In this document: positions 1-6,461 of the stretch, piece after piece
Layout: each line of letters begins with the position of its first letter
How positions within the stretch are numbered: the first letter of the stretch is position 1
DNA from: an uncultured Clostridia bacterium
Lineage (GTDB): Bacteria > Bacillota > Clostridia > UMGS1810
Direction of reading: 5' to 3'
Assembly (NCBI GenBank): GCA_937959315.1
Contig: CALGRC010000135.1
Location: forward strand, 1-11,251
DNA: 11,251 nucleotides
Translations under genes and position numbers: made by a program
The notes under the pieces: model-generated
The model's database searches: none
Seen by the model: the letters and a program-made list of their open reading frames with translations, nothing else
Told to the model about the DNA's origin: nothing

Positions 1-486
1 GGAAATATGGCTGCCGTATTCGGTAGATTTTTTGGGGATGATAGATTCGCCCATCACAATGGTGCCATCCTCAAATTCCGCGCCCAGGCTGACATTTTGT
101 TCGGTCACCGGCAGCACCCGCCCCTTGACCGCCAAAACGTCGCTCACCCGGCGCACGCCCTGTTCAAAATTGTCGCTGATACCGCACATAGCCGCCAAAA
201 ACAGGTTGCCAAAGCTCTGCCCTTTCAGCCGCCCGCCGTCAAACCGGTAGCTCATCAGTTTTTCCATGATAGGTTCCGTATCGGCCAGCGCCAATATGCA
301 GTTGCGGATGTCCCCCGGCGGCAGCAGGTGTAAATCCTCCCGTATCATGCCGCTGCCGCCGCCGTCGTCCGCCACCGTCACAATAGCAGTGATGTGCTCA
401 GTGTACGCCTTCAGGCCCCGCAGCATGGTGGAAAGCCCTGTCCCGCCGCCGATGGCAACAATTTTTTTATCTGCAATATCGACCAT
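1..486 (-). CDS. yvcK: YvcK/CofD-like gluconeogenesis factor (partial, 3' end missing)
   Basis: The first 162 codons of a YvcK-family protein (UPF0052/CofD-like fold); the rest lies beyond the left edge. In Bacillus, YvcK is needed for growth on gluconeogenic carbon sources and for normal cell shape, and it binds UDP-sugars. The N-terminus shows the family's glycine-rich nucleotide-binding loop (VAIGGGTGLS, about residues 10-19), then TVADDGGGSG (about 37-46) and LPPGDIRNCILALADTEP (about 54-71). The ATG at 486 is the natural start because the IGGGTG loop follows nine codons later; a G-rich site (AGGGGGG) lies about 10 nt upstream. It begins 22 nt after the rapZ stop codon, so the two genes are almost certainly co-transcribed. 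The rapZ-yvcK pair, usually followed by whiA, is a conserved Gram-positive order. Truncation is due only to the window edge. Confidence 0.93.
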   Translation of the reverse strand, partial: MVDIADKKIVAIGGGTGLSTMLRGLKAYTEHITAIVTVADDGGGSGMIREDLHLLPPGDIRNCILALADTEPIMEKLMSYRFDGGRLKGQSFGNLFLAAMCGISDNFEQGVRRVSDVLAVKGRVLPVTEQNVSLGAEFEDGTIVMGESIIPKKSTEYGSHIS

Positions 487-508
487 ACCTTCTGCCCCCC
501 TGTCCCAG

Positions 509-1372
509 CTACCTGTCCCGGGAAATATCGCGGTGCGATAACGCCACGCGGTAGCCCTGTTCGCTCAGAATGCGGCTGGTTTCCCCCGCCAGCGTGACAC
601 TGCGGTGCTTGCCGCCCGTGCAGCCAATGGCAATCACCAACTGCGACTTGCCCTCTTCTATATAATGCGGCATCAAAAACAGCAGCAAATCCTTGAGCTT
701 TTGGGTAAACTCCACCGTCTGCGGCCATTGGTTGACATAGTCGCGCACCTCCTGGTCCAGCCCGGTTTTGGGCTTGAGCTCCGGAATATAAAACGGGTTT
801 GGCAAAAACCGCACGTCAAACACCAAATCGGCGTCCATTGGCAGCCCGTATTTAAAACCAAACGACACCACATTGACCGAAAGGCTGCGCTCCTGGTCAT
901 ACTCCTGCCCAAACAGGTTGGTAAGGTACTCTTTGAGCGACTTTGGCTGCATATCTGAGGTGTTGACTACATAGTTTGCCTGCTCCCGGATATCCGAGAG
1001 CAAATCCCGCTCTTTTGCAATCCCCTCCAGCAGCCGCCCATCGGCGCTCAAAGGGTGTTTGCGGCGGGATTCCTTGTACCGCTTGACCAAAATACCGTCG
1101 TCTGCGTCCAAAAAGAGGATTTCACAGTTGTTCCCGCCCTTTTCCAGTGAATCAATGCATACGGCGGCGTCGGCAAACATCTCGCCGCCGCGGGTGTCAA
1201 TCACCAGCGCCACCTTGTCAATTTTGCTGTCGGTCTGGCAGCACAGTTCGGCAAATTTACCCAGCAGCATAGGGGGCATATTGTCCACACAATAATAGCC
1301 CAAATCCTCCAGGCAGCGCATGGCAAGGCTCTTCCCTGCGCCCGACATACCGGTGATGACGACAAATCTCAT
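509..1372 (-). CDS. rapZ: RapZ family nucleotide-binding protein (YvcJ)
   Basis: A 287-residue protein of the RapZ/YvcJ family, the usual full length. It has an N-terminal P-loop (GMSGAGKS, residues 8-15), a strand ending in an acidic/arginine motif (ALVIDTRGGE, 55-64), and the C-terminal hallmark blocks FKYGLPMDADLVFDVRFLPN (173-192) and GCTGGKHRSV (250-259). In E. coli RapZ is an adaptor that directs RNase E to the small RNA GlmZ and senses glucosamine-6-phosphate. The Bacillus protein YvcJ binds and hydrolyses nucleotides and affects competence; its RNA role in Firmicutes is less clear. The ATG at 1372 is preceded by GGGAGGG five bases upstream. It lies 36 nt after murB and 22 nt before yvcK, inside the same operon. 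The gene looks intact; which partner it controls here cannot be read from the sequence. Confidence 0.95.
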   Translation of the reverse strand: MRFVVITGMSGAGKSLAMRCLEDLGYYCVDNMPPMLLGKFAELCCQTDSKIDKVALVIDTRGGEMFADAAVCIDSLEKGGNNCEILFLDADDGILVKRYKESRRKHPLSADGRLLEGIAKERDLLSDIREQANYVVNTSDMQPKSLKEYLTNLFGQEYDQERSLSVNVVSFGFKYGLPMDADLVFDVRFLPNPFYIPELKPKTGLDQEVRDYVNQWPQTVEFTQKLKDLLLFLMPHYIEEGKSQLVIAIGCTGGKHRSVTLAGETSRILSEQGYRVALSHRDISRDR

Positions 1373-1408
1373 GGGTACCCTCCCACTCCTTTTTCCTTAG
1401 AATCCAAC

Positions 1409-2314
1409 CTATAGAACCCGTACCTCCGGCTGGAGCAAAACCCCAAACTGCCGGTAAACCTCCTGCTGGATATGCTCCATCAGCCGCTGGACGTCCGCAC
1501 AGGTCGCGTTTTTGTCATTGACAACAAACCCACAGTGCTTTTCCGACACACACGCCCCGCCGACACGGTATCCTGCAAGCCCCGCATCGGCAATCAGCTT
1601 GCCGGCAAACTGCCCCTCCGGCCGCTTGAAAGTACTGCCGGCGCTGGGCAGCTCAATGGGCTGCTTGTCTTTCCTGCGCTGGTTCAATTCCTTCATCAGC
1701 GCCTCAATTTCCGCCTTGCCGCCGTGCGACAGCTCCATTTGGGCCGACAGCACCACATCGCCTGCGCCAAACACACTTTTCCGGTAGCCAAATTGATGCG
1801 CGTCCCCTGTAATTTCCCGCACCTCGCCGGTATTCCCGTCGAAATACCGGGTGCATACCACCACGTCCTTCATCTCTCCGCCATAGGCGCCCGCATTCAT
1901 CACCACCGCGCCGCCCAGGCTGCCGGGGATTCCCGCGGCAAATTCCAGCCCGGAAAGCCCGTGCTCCAGCACAGCATTGGCCAGGCGGGACAGCAAAATG
2001 CCCGCCTCGGCCGTCACAGCCGTATCCTGTATCCGGACCGCAGACAACCCGCGCCCAACCTCTATCACAACGCCGCGGATACCCGCGTCATTTACCAGCA
2101 AATTGGTCCCGTTTCCAATGACGGCATACCGCTGCCCCACCCGGCGCAAAAACCGGATGGCAGAGAGCAGCTCTGCTTCGCCGGACGGCTGTACATAAAA
2201 TTCCGCCGGCCCGCCAATCCGGAAGGACGTATGCCGCCGCATGGGTTCCTCCCGTAAAACCGTCCCCCGCGGCACAGCAGCCCGGAGCCCTGCAAACAAC
2301 CCGTCCTGATTCAA
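1409..2314 (-). CDS. murB: UDP-N-acetylenolpyruvoylglucosamine reductase MurB
   Basis: A flavoenzyme that uses NADPH to reduce UDP-GlcNAc-enolpyruvate to UDP-MurNAc, the second committed cytosolic step of peptidoglycan synthesis. The 301-residue protein shows the FAD-binding motifs GNGTNLLV (67-74) and GIPGSLGGAVVMNAGAYGGE (128-147), GYRKSVF (176-182), the catalytic serine in SAGSTFKRP (S227), and the C-terminal glutamate in QPEVRVL (E297). Length and motif spacing fit the short type II MurB typical of Firmicutes. The start is TTG at 2314, chosen because GGAGGG lies six bases upstream and no ATG precedes the RHTSFRIGGPA block with comparable support. It sits 65 nt downstream of the glucokinase gene, with no terminator seen between them, and just before rapZ, so it is probably read from the hprK promoter. 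Confidence 0.96.
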   Translation of the reverse strand: MNQDGLFAGLRAAVPRGTVLREEPMRRHTSFRIGGPAEFYVQPSGEAELLSAIRFLRRVGQRYAVIGNGTNLLVNDAGIRGVVIEVGRGLSAVRIQDTAVTAEAGILLSRLANAVLEHGLSGLEFAAGIPGSLGGAVVMNAGAYGGEMKDVVVCTRYFDGNTGEVREITGDAHQFGYRKSVFGAGDVVLSAQMELSHGGKAEIEALMKELNQRRKDKQPIELPSAGSTFKRPEGQFAGKLIADAGLAGYRVGGACVSEKHCGFVVNDKNATCADVQRLMEHIQQEVYRQFGVLLQPEVRVL

Positions 2315-2379
2315 TCCAAGCCCTCCGTTTATTCCAATTCAATCTGTCCCTGTAACAGTGTATGACAGGTACGCACTTG

Positions 2380-3333
2380 TTATGCGCGGCCCAAAAACGC
2401 CGCGCCGATGATACCCGCGTCGTTGCCCAGCTTGGCAATGCGGATATCGGTAGCCGGCACATTGCCCGCGCCATAGGTGTTTTGCCCGATATATGCTTTA
2501 ATCGGGCCAAGCAGGTTATCCCCTTCCTTGCTGATGCCGCCGCCAATGACAATGGTGTGCGGCTGGAAAATGTTGATAAGGTCAATCAGCCCTTCGGATA
2601 CATATTTGACATAGTTATCCACCAGCGTCTGGCCCACCGCATCGCCGGCGCGCGCCGCTTCAAACGCGGTCTTGCCGCTGCCCTTGCCGCCGTTTTCAGC
2701 AACCAGCCTGGCCACCAGCGAACCGGGGTTTTCTTTTGCCGCGCGTTCGGTGTCACGTATCAGCGCTGTTGCGGACGCATACGCCTCCCAGCAGCCGTTC
2801 CGGCCGCAGGTGCAGTGCTCGCCGTCCATTTTGAGCACAATATGCCCCAGCTCGCCCGCAATCCCATTAAAGCCGGTGTACACCTTGTGGTTTAAGATGA
2901 TACCGCCCCCCACGCCGGTGCCCAGCGTGACGGCAATAAAGCTGTCTACGCCCTCTTTGTCATCCAGCGCAAAATATTCGCCCAGCGCCGCGCAGTTGGC
3001 ATCGTTGCCCAAATAGCAGGGGATGGATATGTACTTTTCCAGCTCCTCGCACAGCGGCGCGTTGCGCAGCAGCAGGTTGTTGGCATAGTACACCACGCCG
3101 TTTTTGTCGTCTATCGAGCCAGGGCAGCCAATACCGGCCGCCTTGCAGTCGGCAAGCGTCTTGCCGGCGTCTGCCAAAACGGCGTCGATCAAATCCGCCA
3201 TATCCTTGACAATCACCTGGTACCCAGCCTGCGCCTGGGTGGGTACGCTGCCCTTTGCCACAATGGCGCCATCCTCTGCCACCAATCCGACCTTAATGCC
3301 GGTACCGCCCAAATCTACCCCAATATAATACAT
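2380..3333 (-). CDS. glcK: ROK-family glucokinase
   Basis: An ATP-dependent sugar kinase of the ROK family, most like Gram-positive glucokinase (glucose to glucose-6-phosphate). With the chosen start it is 317 residues. Visible are the phosphate loop DLGGTGIKVG (about 7-16), the catalytic aspartate in GNDAN (D111), the second nucleotide loop LGTGVGGG, the ELGH motif, and the structural zinc site formed by that histidine plus CTCGRNGC (cysteines near 174, 176 and 181). Two ATGs lie two codons apart. The second, at 3333, is preferred because AGGAGG is eight bases upstream of it but only two bases upstream of the first. It starts 12 nt after the PHP gene stop, so its ribosome site overlaps the end of that gene and the two may be coupled. 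Exact sugar specificity (glucose, allose or an N-acetylated sugar) cannot be proved from the sequence. Confidence 0.93.
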   Translation of the reverse strand: MYYIGVDLGGTGIKVGLVAEDGAIVAKGSVPTQAQAGYQVIVKDMADLIDAVLADAGKTLADCKAAGIGCPGSIDDKNGVVYYANNLLLRNAPLCEELEKYISIPCYLGNDANCAALGEYFALDDKEGVDSFIAVTLGTGVGGGIILNHKVYTGFNGIAGELGHIVLKMDGEHCTCGRNGCWEAYASATALIRDTERAAKENPGSLVARLVAENGGKGSGKTAFEAARAGDAVGQTLVDNYVKYVSEGLIDLINIFQPHTIVIGGGISKEGDNLLGPIKAYIGQNTYGAGNVPATDIRIAKLGNDAGIIGAAFLGRA

Positions 3334-3345
3334 CTGCATATCCTC

Positions 3346-4077
3346 CTAAAATTCTATTTTTTCCCGTCCCGGCCGGCTGTTCAAATAGGCCATCAGCCGG
3401 TCAACGGTCTGGTTGACAATCAGTTCTTCCGGGAACCCAAGCTCTGCAAACATGGCCGTTGTGCCCTCGTAATGCCCCATATCAAAACAGATATGCGCGT
3501 CGGTATTGACCACCACGCCCACGCCGTATTCCATGCACTTTTTGGCAATGGTTTTGCAGTTTTCTACATTGCGCCTGCGCACACTGAAGGTATGCTCGTT
3601 GATTTCAATGAGCTTGCCCAGTTCCCGCGCCCGCTTAAGCACCACATCGTAGTCATATGCAAAATCCGGGCTGCCGCTGTGGGCAATAAAATCAATGTAT
3701 GGATTTTCCAGTATTTTCAAATACGCTTCTGTATTCTGCGCCACTGTGCCCGGCTGGAAAATCCCGCCATGATAGCTGGCAATGCCGATATCCAGCATTT
3801 TGAGCGTATGCTCGTCTACATCCAGCGTACCGTCGGCGGCAATGATATTGGCCTCCACGCCGCGCAGCACATAGACGCCAAACACCTTGCGCGGGATGGC
3901 CTTTAAATTGTGAAAATGCCAAATGTGCGGCGCATCGCCAATGGCGGGCGCATGGTCGGTGGTAGCAATGAGCTTAAGCCCCGCCTCTTTGGCATAGGAC
4001 ACCATCTCCAGCAGTGTGCAGTACGCATGGTCGCTGGCAATGGTATGCGTGTGTAAATCGGTTTCCATGTATAACAT
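3346..4077 (-). CDS. PHP-domain phosphoesterase, YcdX type
   Basis: A 243-residue PHP (polymerase and histidinol phosphatase) domain protein resembling the trinuclear-metal YcdX phosphatases. Metal ligands are visible in order: DLHTHT (H9, H11), TTDHA (D41, H42), GVEAN (E75), SYHGG (H103), IAHSG (H133) and NTDAHI (D193, H195). These fit a TIM-barrel hydrolase of small phosphorylated substrates, but the substrate is unknown. The reading frame stays open upstream to a TTG at 4098, yet the ATG at 4077 is better placed: GGAAGGGG lies about 11 bases upstream, at the end of hprK. It begins 8 nt after the hprK stop. A PHP gene between hprK and the murB-rapZ-yvcK block is familiar in Clostridia and suggests a link to sugar-phosphate handling, which is inference. 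Confidence 0.9.
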   Translation of the reverse strand: MLYMETDLHTHTIASDHAYCTLLEMVSYAKEAGLKLIATTDHAPAIGDAPHIWHFHNLKAIPRKVFGVYVLRGVEANIIAADGTLDVDEHTLKMLDIGIASYHGGIFQPGTVAQNTEAYLKILENPYIDFIAHSGSPDFAYDYDVVLKRARELGKLIEINEHTFSVRRRNVENCKTIAKKCMEYGVGVVVNTDAHICFDMGHYEGTTAMFAELGFPEELIVNQTVDRLMAYLNSRPGREKIEF

Positions 4078-4085
4078 GTTGTTTT

Positions 4086-5030
4086 TTACCCCTTCCAATC
4101 CTCCGGGCCCATCTCGCTGAGCAGCCGGTTGTTGAGTGCCTCCGCAGCGTTGTATCCCATTTTGCGCTGGCGGTTGTTCATGGCGGCCACCTCTACAATG
4201 ATGGCCAGGTTCCGCCCCGGCTTGACCGGGATGGTCAGCGACGGCACTTCCATATCGAGAATTTCTGTGTATTCAGTGCTGATACCCAGCCGGTCATACT
4301 GCTTGCCCTCCTGCCAGGCCTCCAGGTTGATGACAAGGTCAATTTTTTCCGAGGCCTTGACCGAACCCATACCAAAAATCTGCTTGACATCGATGATGCC
4401 AATGCCGCGCAGTTCGATAAAGTGCCGGATGATTTCCGGCGCGCTGCCCACCAGCGATTTGTCCGACACCCGCTTGACCTCCACCGCATCGTCCGCCACC
4501 AGCCGGTGGCCGCGCTTGACCAGTTCAATGGCCGTTTCGCTCTTGCCCACGCCGCTGTCGCCCAGCAGCAATATCCCTTCGCCGTATACTTCCACCAGTA
4601 CGCCGTGCATGGTCAGCCGCGGCGCCAGGCACAGGTTTAAATAGGCGATGATCGCGCTCATAAACCGCGAAGTGGTCATATCGCTGCGCAAAAGCGGCGT
4701 ATCATATTCGTTTGCCATTTCCACCATTTCCTGCGGCACCCGCATATTGCGCGTCACAATGGCGCAGGGCATCCCGGTTTTAAACAGCTCGTCCATCGAG
4801 CGCAGCCGCTTTTCATGCGACAGCTTTTCCAGGTACGATACCTCTACCCGGCCAAAAATCTGAATCCGCGTACTATCAAAATAATCAAAGTATCCTGCAA
4901 TCTGCAAGCTGGGCCGGTTAATCTCGTTGCTGACAATTTCCCGCCCGCGGATACCGGATACCTTGTTGATGAGGCGCAGATTGAATTCATTGACAATTTC
5001 TTGTAAATCTACGGTAAATTGATGTTCCAT
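4086..5030 (-). CDS. hprK: HPr kinase/phosphorylase
   Basis: A bifunctional enzyme that phosphorylates HPr of the sugar phosphotransferase system on serine 46 using ATP or pyrophosphate, and reverses this by phosphorolysis. In Firmicutes it is the master sensor of carbon catabolite repression. From the ATG at 5030 the protein has 314 residues, normal for the family. The N-terminal sensor-like domain is followed by the conserved MHG (about 141-143), the P-loop GDSGVGKSE (about 157-165), VADDAVEV (about 178-185), and the family signature RGIGIIDVKQIFG (about 208-220). An in-frame TTG at 5081 would add 17 residues but lies upstream of the promoter's -10 box, so it is rejected. A GGGGGCTGAGGG stretch precedes the ATG. 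It is the first gene of the minus-strand operon. Confidence 0.95.
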   Translation of the reverse strand: MEHQFTVDLQEIVNEFNLRLINKVSGIRGREIVSNEINRPSLQIAGYFDYFDSTRIQIFGRVEVSYLEKLSHEKRLRSMDELFKTGMPCAIVTRNMRVPQEMVEMANEYDTPLLRSDMTTSRFMSAIIAYLNLCLAPRLTMHGVLVEVYGEGILLLGDSGVGKSETAIELVKRGHRLVADDAVEVKRVSDKSLVGSAPEIIRHFIELRGIGIIDVKQIFGMGSVKASEKIDLVINLEAWQEGKQYDRLGISTEYTEILDMEVPSLTIPVKPGRNLAIIVEVAAMNNRQRKMGYNAAEALNNRLLSEMGPEDWKG

Positions 5031-5061
5031 ACCCTCAGCCCCCAAATGAAACGATACTGTT

Positions 5062-5091
5062 ATTATATCCCATCCGGGCAAAAAAGGAAAT
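5062..5091 (-). promoter_or_regulatory. Probable sigma-A promoter of the hprK operon
   Basis: On the minus strand a perfect TATAAT lies at 5067-5062, about 31 nt upstream of the hprK ATG. The hexamer 17 bases upstream of it (TTTCCT) is a poor -35 match, so recognition probably relies on the -10 box. No terminator separates hprK, PHP, glcK, murB, rapZ and yvcK, so this may drive all six. No CcpA-like cre site was recognised next to it. Confidence 0.55.
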
Positions 5092-5136
5092 AGTTTTTAC
5101 AAAATATTTACCGCCTGCGCACAGGCCAGCCAATCA

Positions 5137-5165
5137 ATCACACATTGCCGGCGCGTGCATATACT
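5137..5165 (+). promoter_or_regulatory. Candidate sigma-E-like promoter ahead of the spoVM unit
   Basis: CATATACT at 5158-5165 resembles the CATACAnT -10 element used by the mother-cell factor sigma-E, which transcribes spoVM in B. subtilis. The region 13-15 bases upstream gives no good -35 match, so this is a weak, position-based suggestion. The start site would fall about 30 nt before the 53-codon ORF. Confidence 0.22.
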
Positions 5166-5202
5166 GGTACCATAACGGCAATCGGGCAAGGGGGCGGGGA
5201 CA

Positions 5203-5364
5203 TTGTTCAAAAAATGCGGCAGGCGGACGGTATATTTTATCATCATCGCCTTTGTGCTGGGCATGTTTTGGGCGTTTATCCTGCCGCCGGTGCTGATTGT
5301 GTTTATTGAAGGGGCATTGCTCATCTATCTTTGCTGGTGCTGTTTTCGCGGACGGAAATTTTAA
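5203..5364 (+). CDS. Small hydrophobic membrane protein upstream of spoVM
   Basis: A 53-codon ORF starting with TTG, preceded by AAGGGGG with an 8-base spacer. No ATG or GTG is available upstream before an in-frame stop at 5173. The product has a basic N-terminus (FKKCGRRT), then an almost unbroken hydrophobic run from residue 10 to 47 broken by PP at 28-29, and a basic tail (FRGRKF). This suggests a membrane hairpin or two short helices with both ends cytoplasmic. Three cysteines cluster near residues 44-47 (CWCC). It ends 16 nt before the spoVM ATG in the same orientation, so the two are probably co-transcribed during sporulation. I do not recognise a family. The charge pattern and ribosome site argue for a real gene, but a leader with a chance ORF cannot be excluded. 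Confidence 0.5.
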   Translation: MFKKCGRRTVYFIIIAFVLGMFWAFILPPVLIVFIEGALLIYLCWCCFRGRKF

Positions 5365-5380
5365 GGGAGAGGTGACAGGT

Positions 5381-5449
5381 ATGAAGATTGTGATCTTGAA
5401 AATGCCAAAATTCTGGGGAAAAATTTTAAAGAGCATTTTCAAAATGTAA
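5381..5449 (+). CDS. spoVM: Stage V sporulation protein SpoVM
   Basis: A 22-codon gene, too short for most gene finders. The peptide begins MKIVILKMPKFWGKILKSIF and closely parallels B. subtilis SpoVM (26 residues, beginning MKFYTIKLPKFLGGIVRAML): lysines at 2, 7 and 10, proline 9, phenylalanine 11, glycine 13 and an amphipathic C-terminal helix all align. SpoVM recognises the curvature of the outer forespore membrane and anchors the SpoIVA coat basement layer. The ATG is preceded by a strong AGAGGTG site. Synteny supports the call: in B. subtilis spoVM also points towards rpmB on the opposite strand. The peptide is four residues shorter than the Bacillus form, ending in FKM. Its stop codon lies inside a 14-bp palindrome. 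Confidence 0.9.
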   Translation: MKIVILKMPKFWGKILKSIFKM

Positions 5450-5457
5450 CGTTACAT
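5444..5457. repeat. Perfect 14-bp palindrome over the spoVM stop codon
   Basis: ATGTAACGTTACAT is exactly self-complementary and contains the last sense codon and stop codon of spoVM. It has no loop and no T-tract, so it is not a terminator. It could be a dyad operator or a chance palindrome. Confidence 0.6.
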
Positions 5458-5486
5458 AGGAATCCTGCGGCCATGCCGCAAAAAAT

Positions 5487-5530
5487 AAGGGCCCGGCTTC
5501 TTTTTTCAAAAAGAAACAGGGCCCTTTTCC
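5487..5530. terminator. Bidirectional terminator between spoVM and rpmB
   Basis: Arms AAGGGCCC (5487-5494) and GGGCCCTT (5519-5526) enclose a second, A/T-rich complementary pair (TTCTTTTT with AAAAAGAA), giving a long hairpin with a small internal mismatch. It is followed by TTCCCTTT on the plus strand and by ATTTTTT on the minus strand. It can end both convergent genes, spoVM from the left and rpmB from the right. Confidence 0.85.
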
Positions 5531-5545
5531 CTTTGTGCGCTTGGT

Positions 5546-5734
5546 TCACACCGCGCGCTGCACTTTGTTGGAACGCAGGCAGCGGGTGCAAACTTTGAGT
5601 GTTTTCGGGGTGCCGTTCACCACCGCCTTGACGGTGCGGATATTGGGCTTCCACGTCCTGTTTGCCCGCCGGTGCGAGTGGCTGACCTTAATGCCGAACA
5701 TAACGCCCTTTCCGCAGATATCACATTTTGCCAT
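5546..5734 (-). CDS. rpmB: 50S ribosomal protein L28
   Basis: A 62-residue ribosomal protein of the large subunit, of normal length. It begins MAKCDICGKG and carries two CxxC pairs (C4, C7 and C49, C52), so it is the zinc-ribbon (C+) form of L28, presumably binding one Zn2+. The conserved basic block SHSHRRANRTWKPNIRTVK (about 18-36) contacts rRNA in the family. The ATG at 5734 is preceded by GGGAGGTG with a 9-base spacer. It has its own sigma-A promoter and is a single-gene unit ending at the bidirectional terminator. Firmicutes often keep both C+ and C- paralogues of L28, switched by zinc supply; whether a C- copy exists here cannot be seen in this window. Confidence 0.97.
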   Translation of the reverse strand: MAKCDICGKGVMFGIKVSHSHRRANRTWKPNIRTVKAVVNGTPKTLKVCTRCLRSNKVQRAV

Positions 5735-5778
5735 CTATTTTACACCTCCCATTGCTCGCTTGTATCCCATTACAGGTT

Positions 5779-5802
5779 GATTTTTACCCAGTAAGTAAAA
5801 TC
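5779..5802 (-). promoter_or_regulatory. Leader hairpin at the 5' end of the rpmB transcript
   Basis: Minus-strand GATTTTAC and GTAAAAATC flank a 7-base loop (TTACTGG), giving a stem with one bulged A. It begins only a few nucleotides after the predicted transcription start, in a leader of about 70 nt. Without a T-tract it is not a terminator. It may stabilise the 5' end or be a regulatory site; function is not known. Confidence 0.35.
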
Positions 5803-5812
5803 ATGCTGTATT

Positions 5813-5841
5813 ATCATATCACAGCTTGGATGAAAATGCAA
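5813..5841 (-). promoter_or_regulatory. Sigma-A promoter of rpmB
   Basis: On the minus strand TTGCAT (5841-5836) and TATGAT (5818-5813) are separated by exactly 17 bases. Both hexamers are one base off or close to the TTGACA/TATAAT consensus. The predicted start near 5806 leaves a leader of about 72 nt before the rpmB ATG. Confidence 0.85.
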
Positions 5842-5880
5842 GGATTTTTTTCTAAACCCGGAAGGTCTCTTGTAGATTTC

Positions 5881-5923
5881 AAAAAAAGGGCGGTATCGGC
5901 CGTTCAGTCCCGCGTCCGCCGCA
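5881..5923 (-). terminator. Probable terminator of the spoVA operon
   Basis: Reading leftwards past the spoVAEa stop, GGCGG (5920-5916) can pair with CCGCC (5893-5889), immediately followed by a run of seven T. The loop is long, about 22 nt, so the stem is weak. The position and T-run support a terminator that keeps sporulation transcripts out of rpmB. Confidence 0.5.
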
Positions 5924-6461
5924 AAACCTCTTGCAGCGCACGGGTAGTTACCGGCGCGCCAATTTTAAAATCGTCCCGCCAGCCCATTTTCCCAATATCG
6001 CCAATCCCCACCACTGGAAACGGCAGCCGTTGATTGCGCAGCGCATATACCGTATCCGAATAGACCACCGGCTTCCCGGTCGGGCGCCCTTCTTTATCAA
6101 CGCCCCCTTCTACTACCCGGCCCCCGGCGGTCACCGAACAATCCACCTGGATAGGGCAAGCGTTCAGGCTGTCGCTGACAGCCGGCACCAGCAGCCCCAA
6201 TACGCGGATATCCGGCTGTTCCAGCATGGCTAAAATCACCTGTTCCCCCTCGCCGGCGCGCGGGTGGCCCGAATCGTCCGCCATCACCACCGCCAGGCGG
6301 CCGGCGGCCTGGCGCACCAGCGCTACCGCCTCATCCGGCAAAATGGCAGTGGGGTTGCCGGCGGAACGGGAAATAACCCGTGCGCCGACCTTTTTTGCTG
6401 CCGCCTCTACTGCGCGGCGCGCGTTGTTGTCGCCGTCTGCGACCAAAATAACCCGCTTCAT
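5904..6461 (-). CDS. spoVAEa: Stage V sporulation protein AEa
   Basis: A 185-residue soluble protein of the SpoVAEa type, encoded in the spoVA operon that handles dipicolinic acid in spores. Family features seen are ILVADGDNNARRAVE near the N-terminus, ISRSAGNPT (about 30-38), VVMADDSGHPRAGEGEQ (about 58-74), VDKEGRPTGK, SDTVYALR and GIGDIGKMGWRDD (about 152-164). It resembles a small Rossmann-like fold with no membrane segment. In Bacillus, SpoVAEa has been placed on the outer face of the spore inner membrane and affects germination. The ATG at 6461 overlaps the spoVAEb stop in an ATGA arrangement, indicating translational coupling. It is the last gene of the operon. Many Clostridia carry only spoVAC, spoVAD and spoVAE, so keeping this accessory gene is informative. 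Confidence 0.9.
   Translation of the reverse strand: MKRVILVADGDNNARRAVEAAAKKVGARVISRSAGNPTAILPDEAVALVRQAAGRLAVVMADDSGHPRAGEGEQVILAMLEQPDIRVLGLLVPAVSDSLNACPIQVDCSVTAGGRVVEGGVDKEGRPTGKPVVYSDTVYALRNQRLPFPVVGIGDIGKMGWRDDFKIGAPVTTRALQEVLRRTRD

Noticed and set aside
1472..2257. 261-codon plus-strand frame
   Set aside because: It is antisense to murB, has no ribosome site, and its sequence resembles no protein family.
2315..2379. Possible terminator or promoter between glcK and murB (CTGT/ACAG repeats)
   Set aside because: The repeats are short, with no T-tract and no good -35/-10 pair.
4078..4098. TTG at 4098 as start of the PHP gene
   Set aside because: GGAGG lies only one base upstream of it, too close for initiation, while ATG 4077 has an acceptable site.
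5031..5081. N-terminal extension of hprK from a TTG at 5081
   Set aside because: It would place the start codon upstream of the TATAAT box, and HprK homologues begin near the MEHQF segment.
5466..5480. Hairpin TGCGGC-CAT-GCCGCA as a terminator of spoVM
   Set aside because: On the plus strand it is followed by an A-run, not a T-run; the terminator at 5487-5530 fits better.
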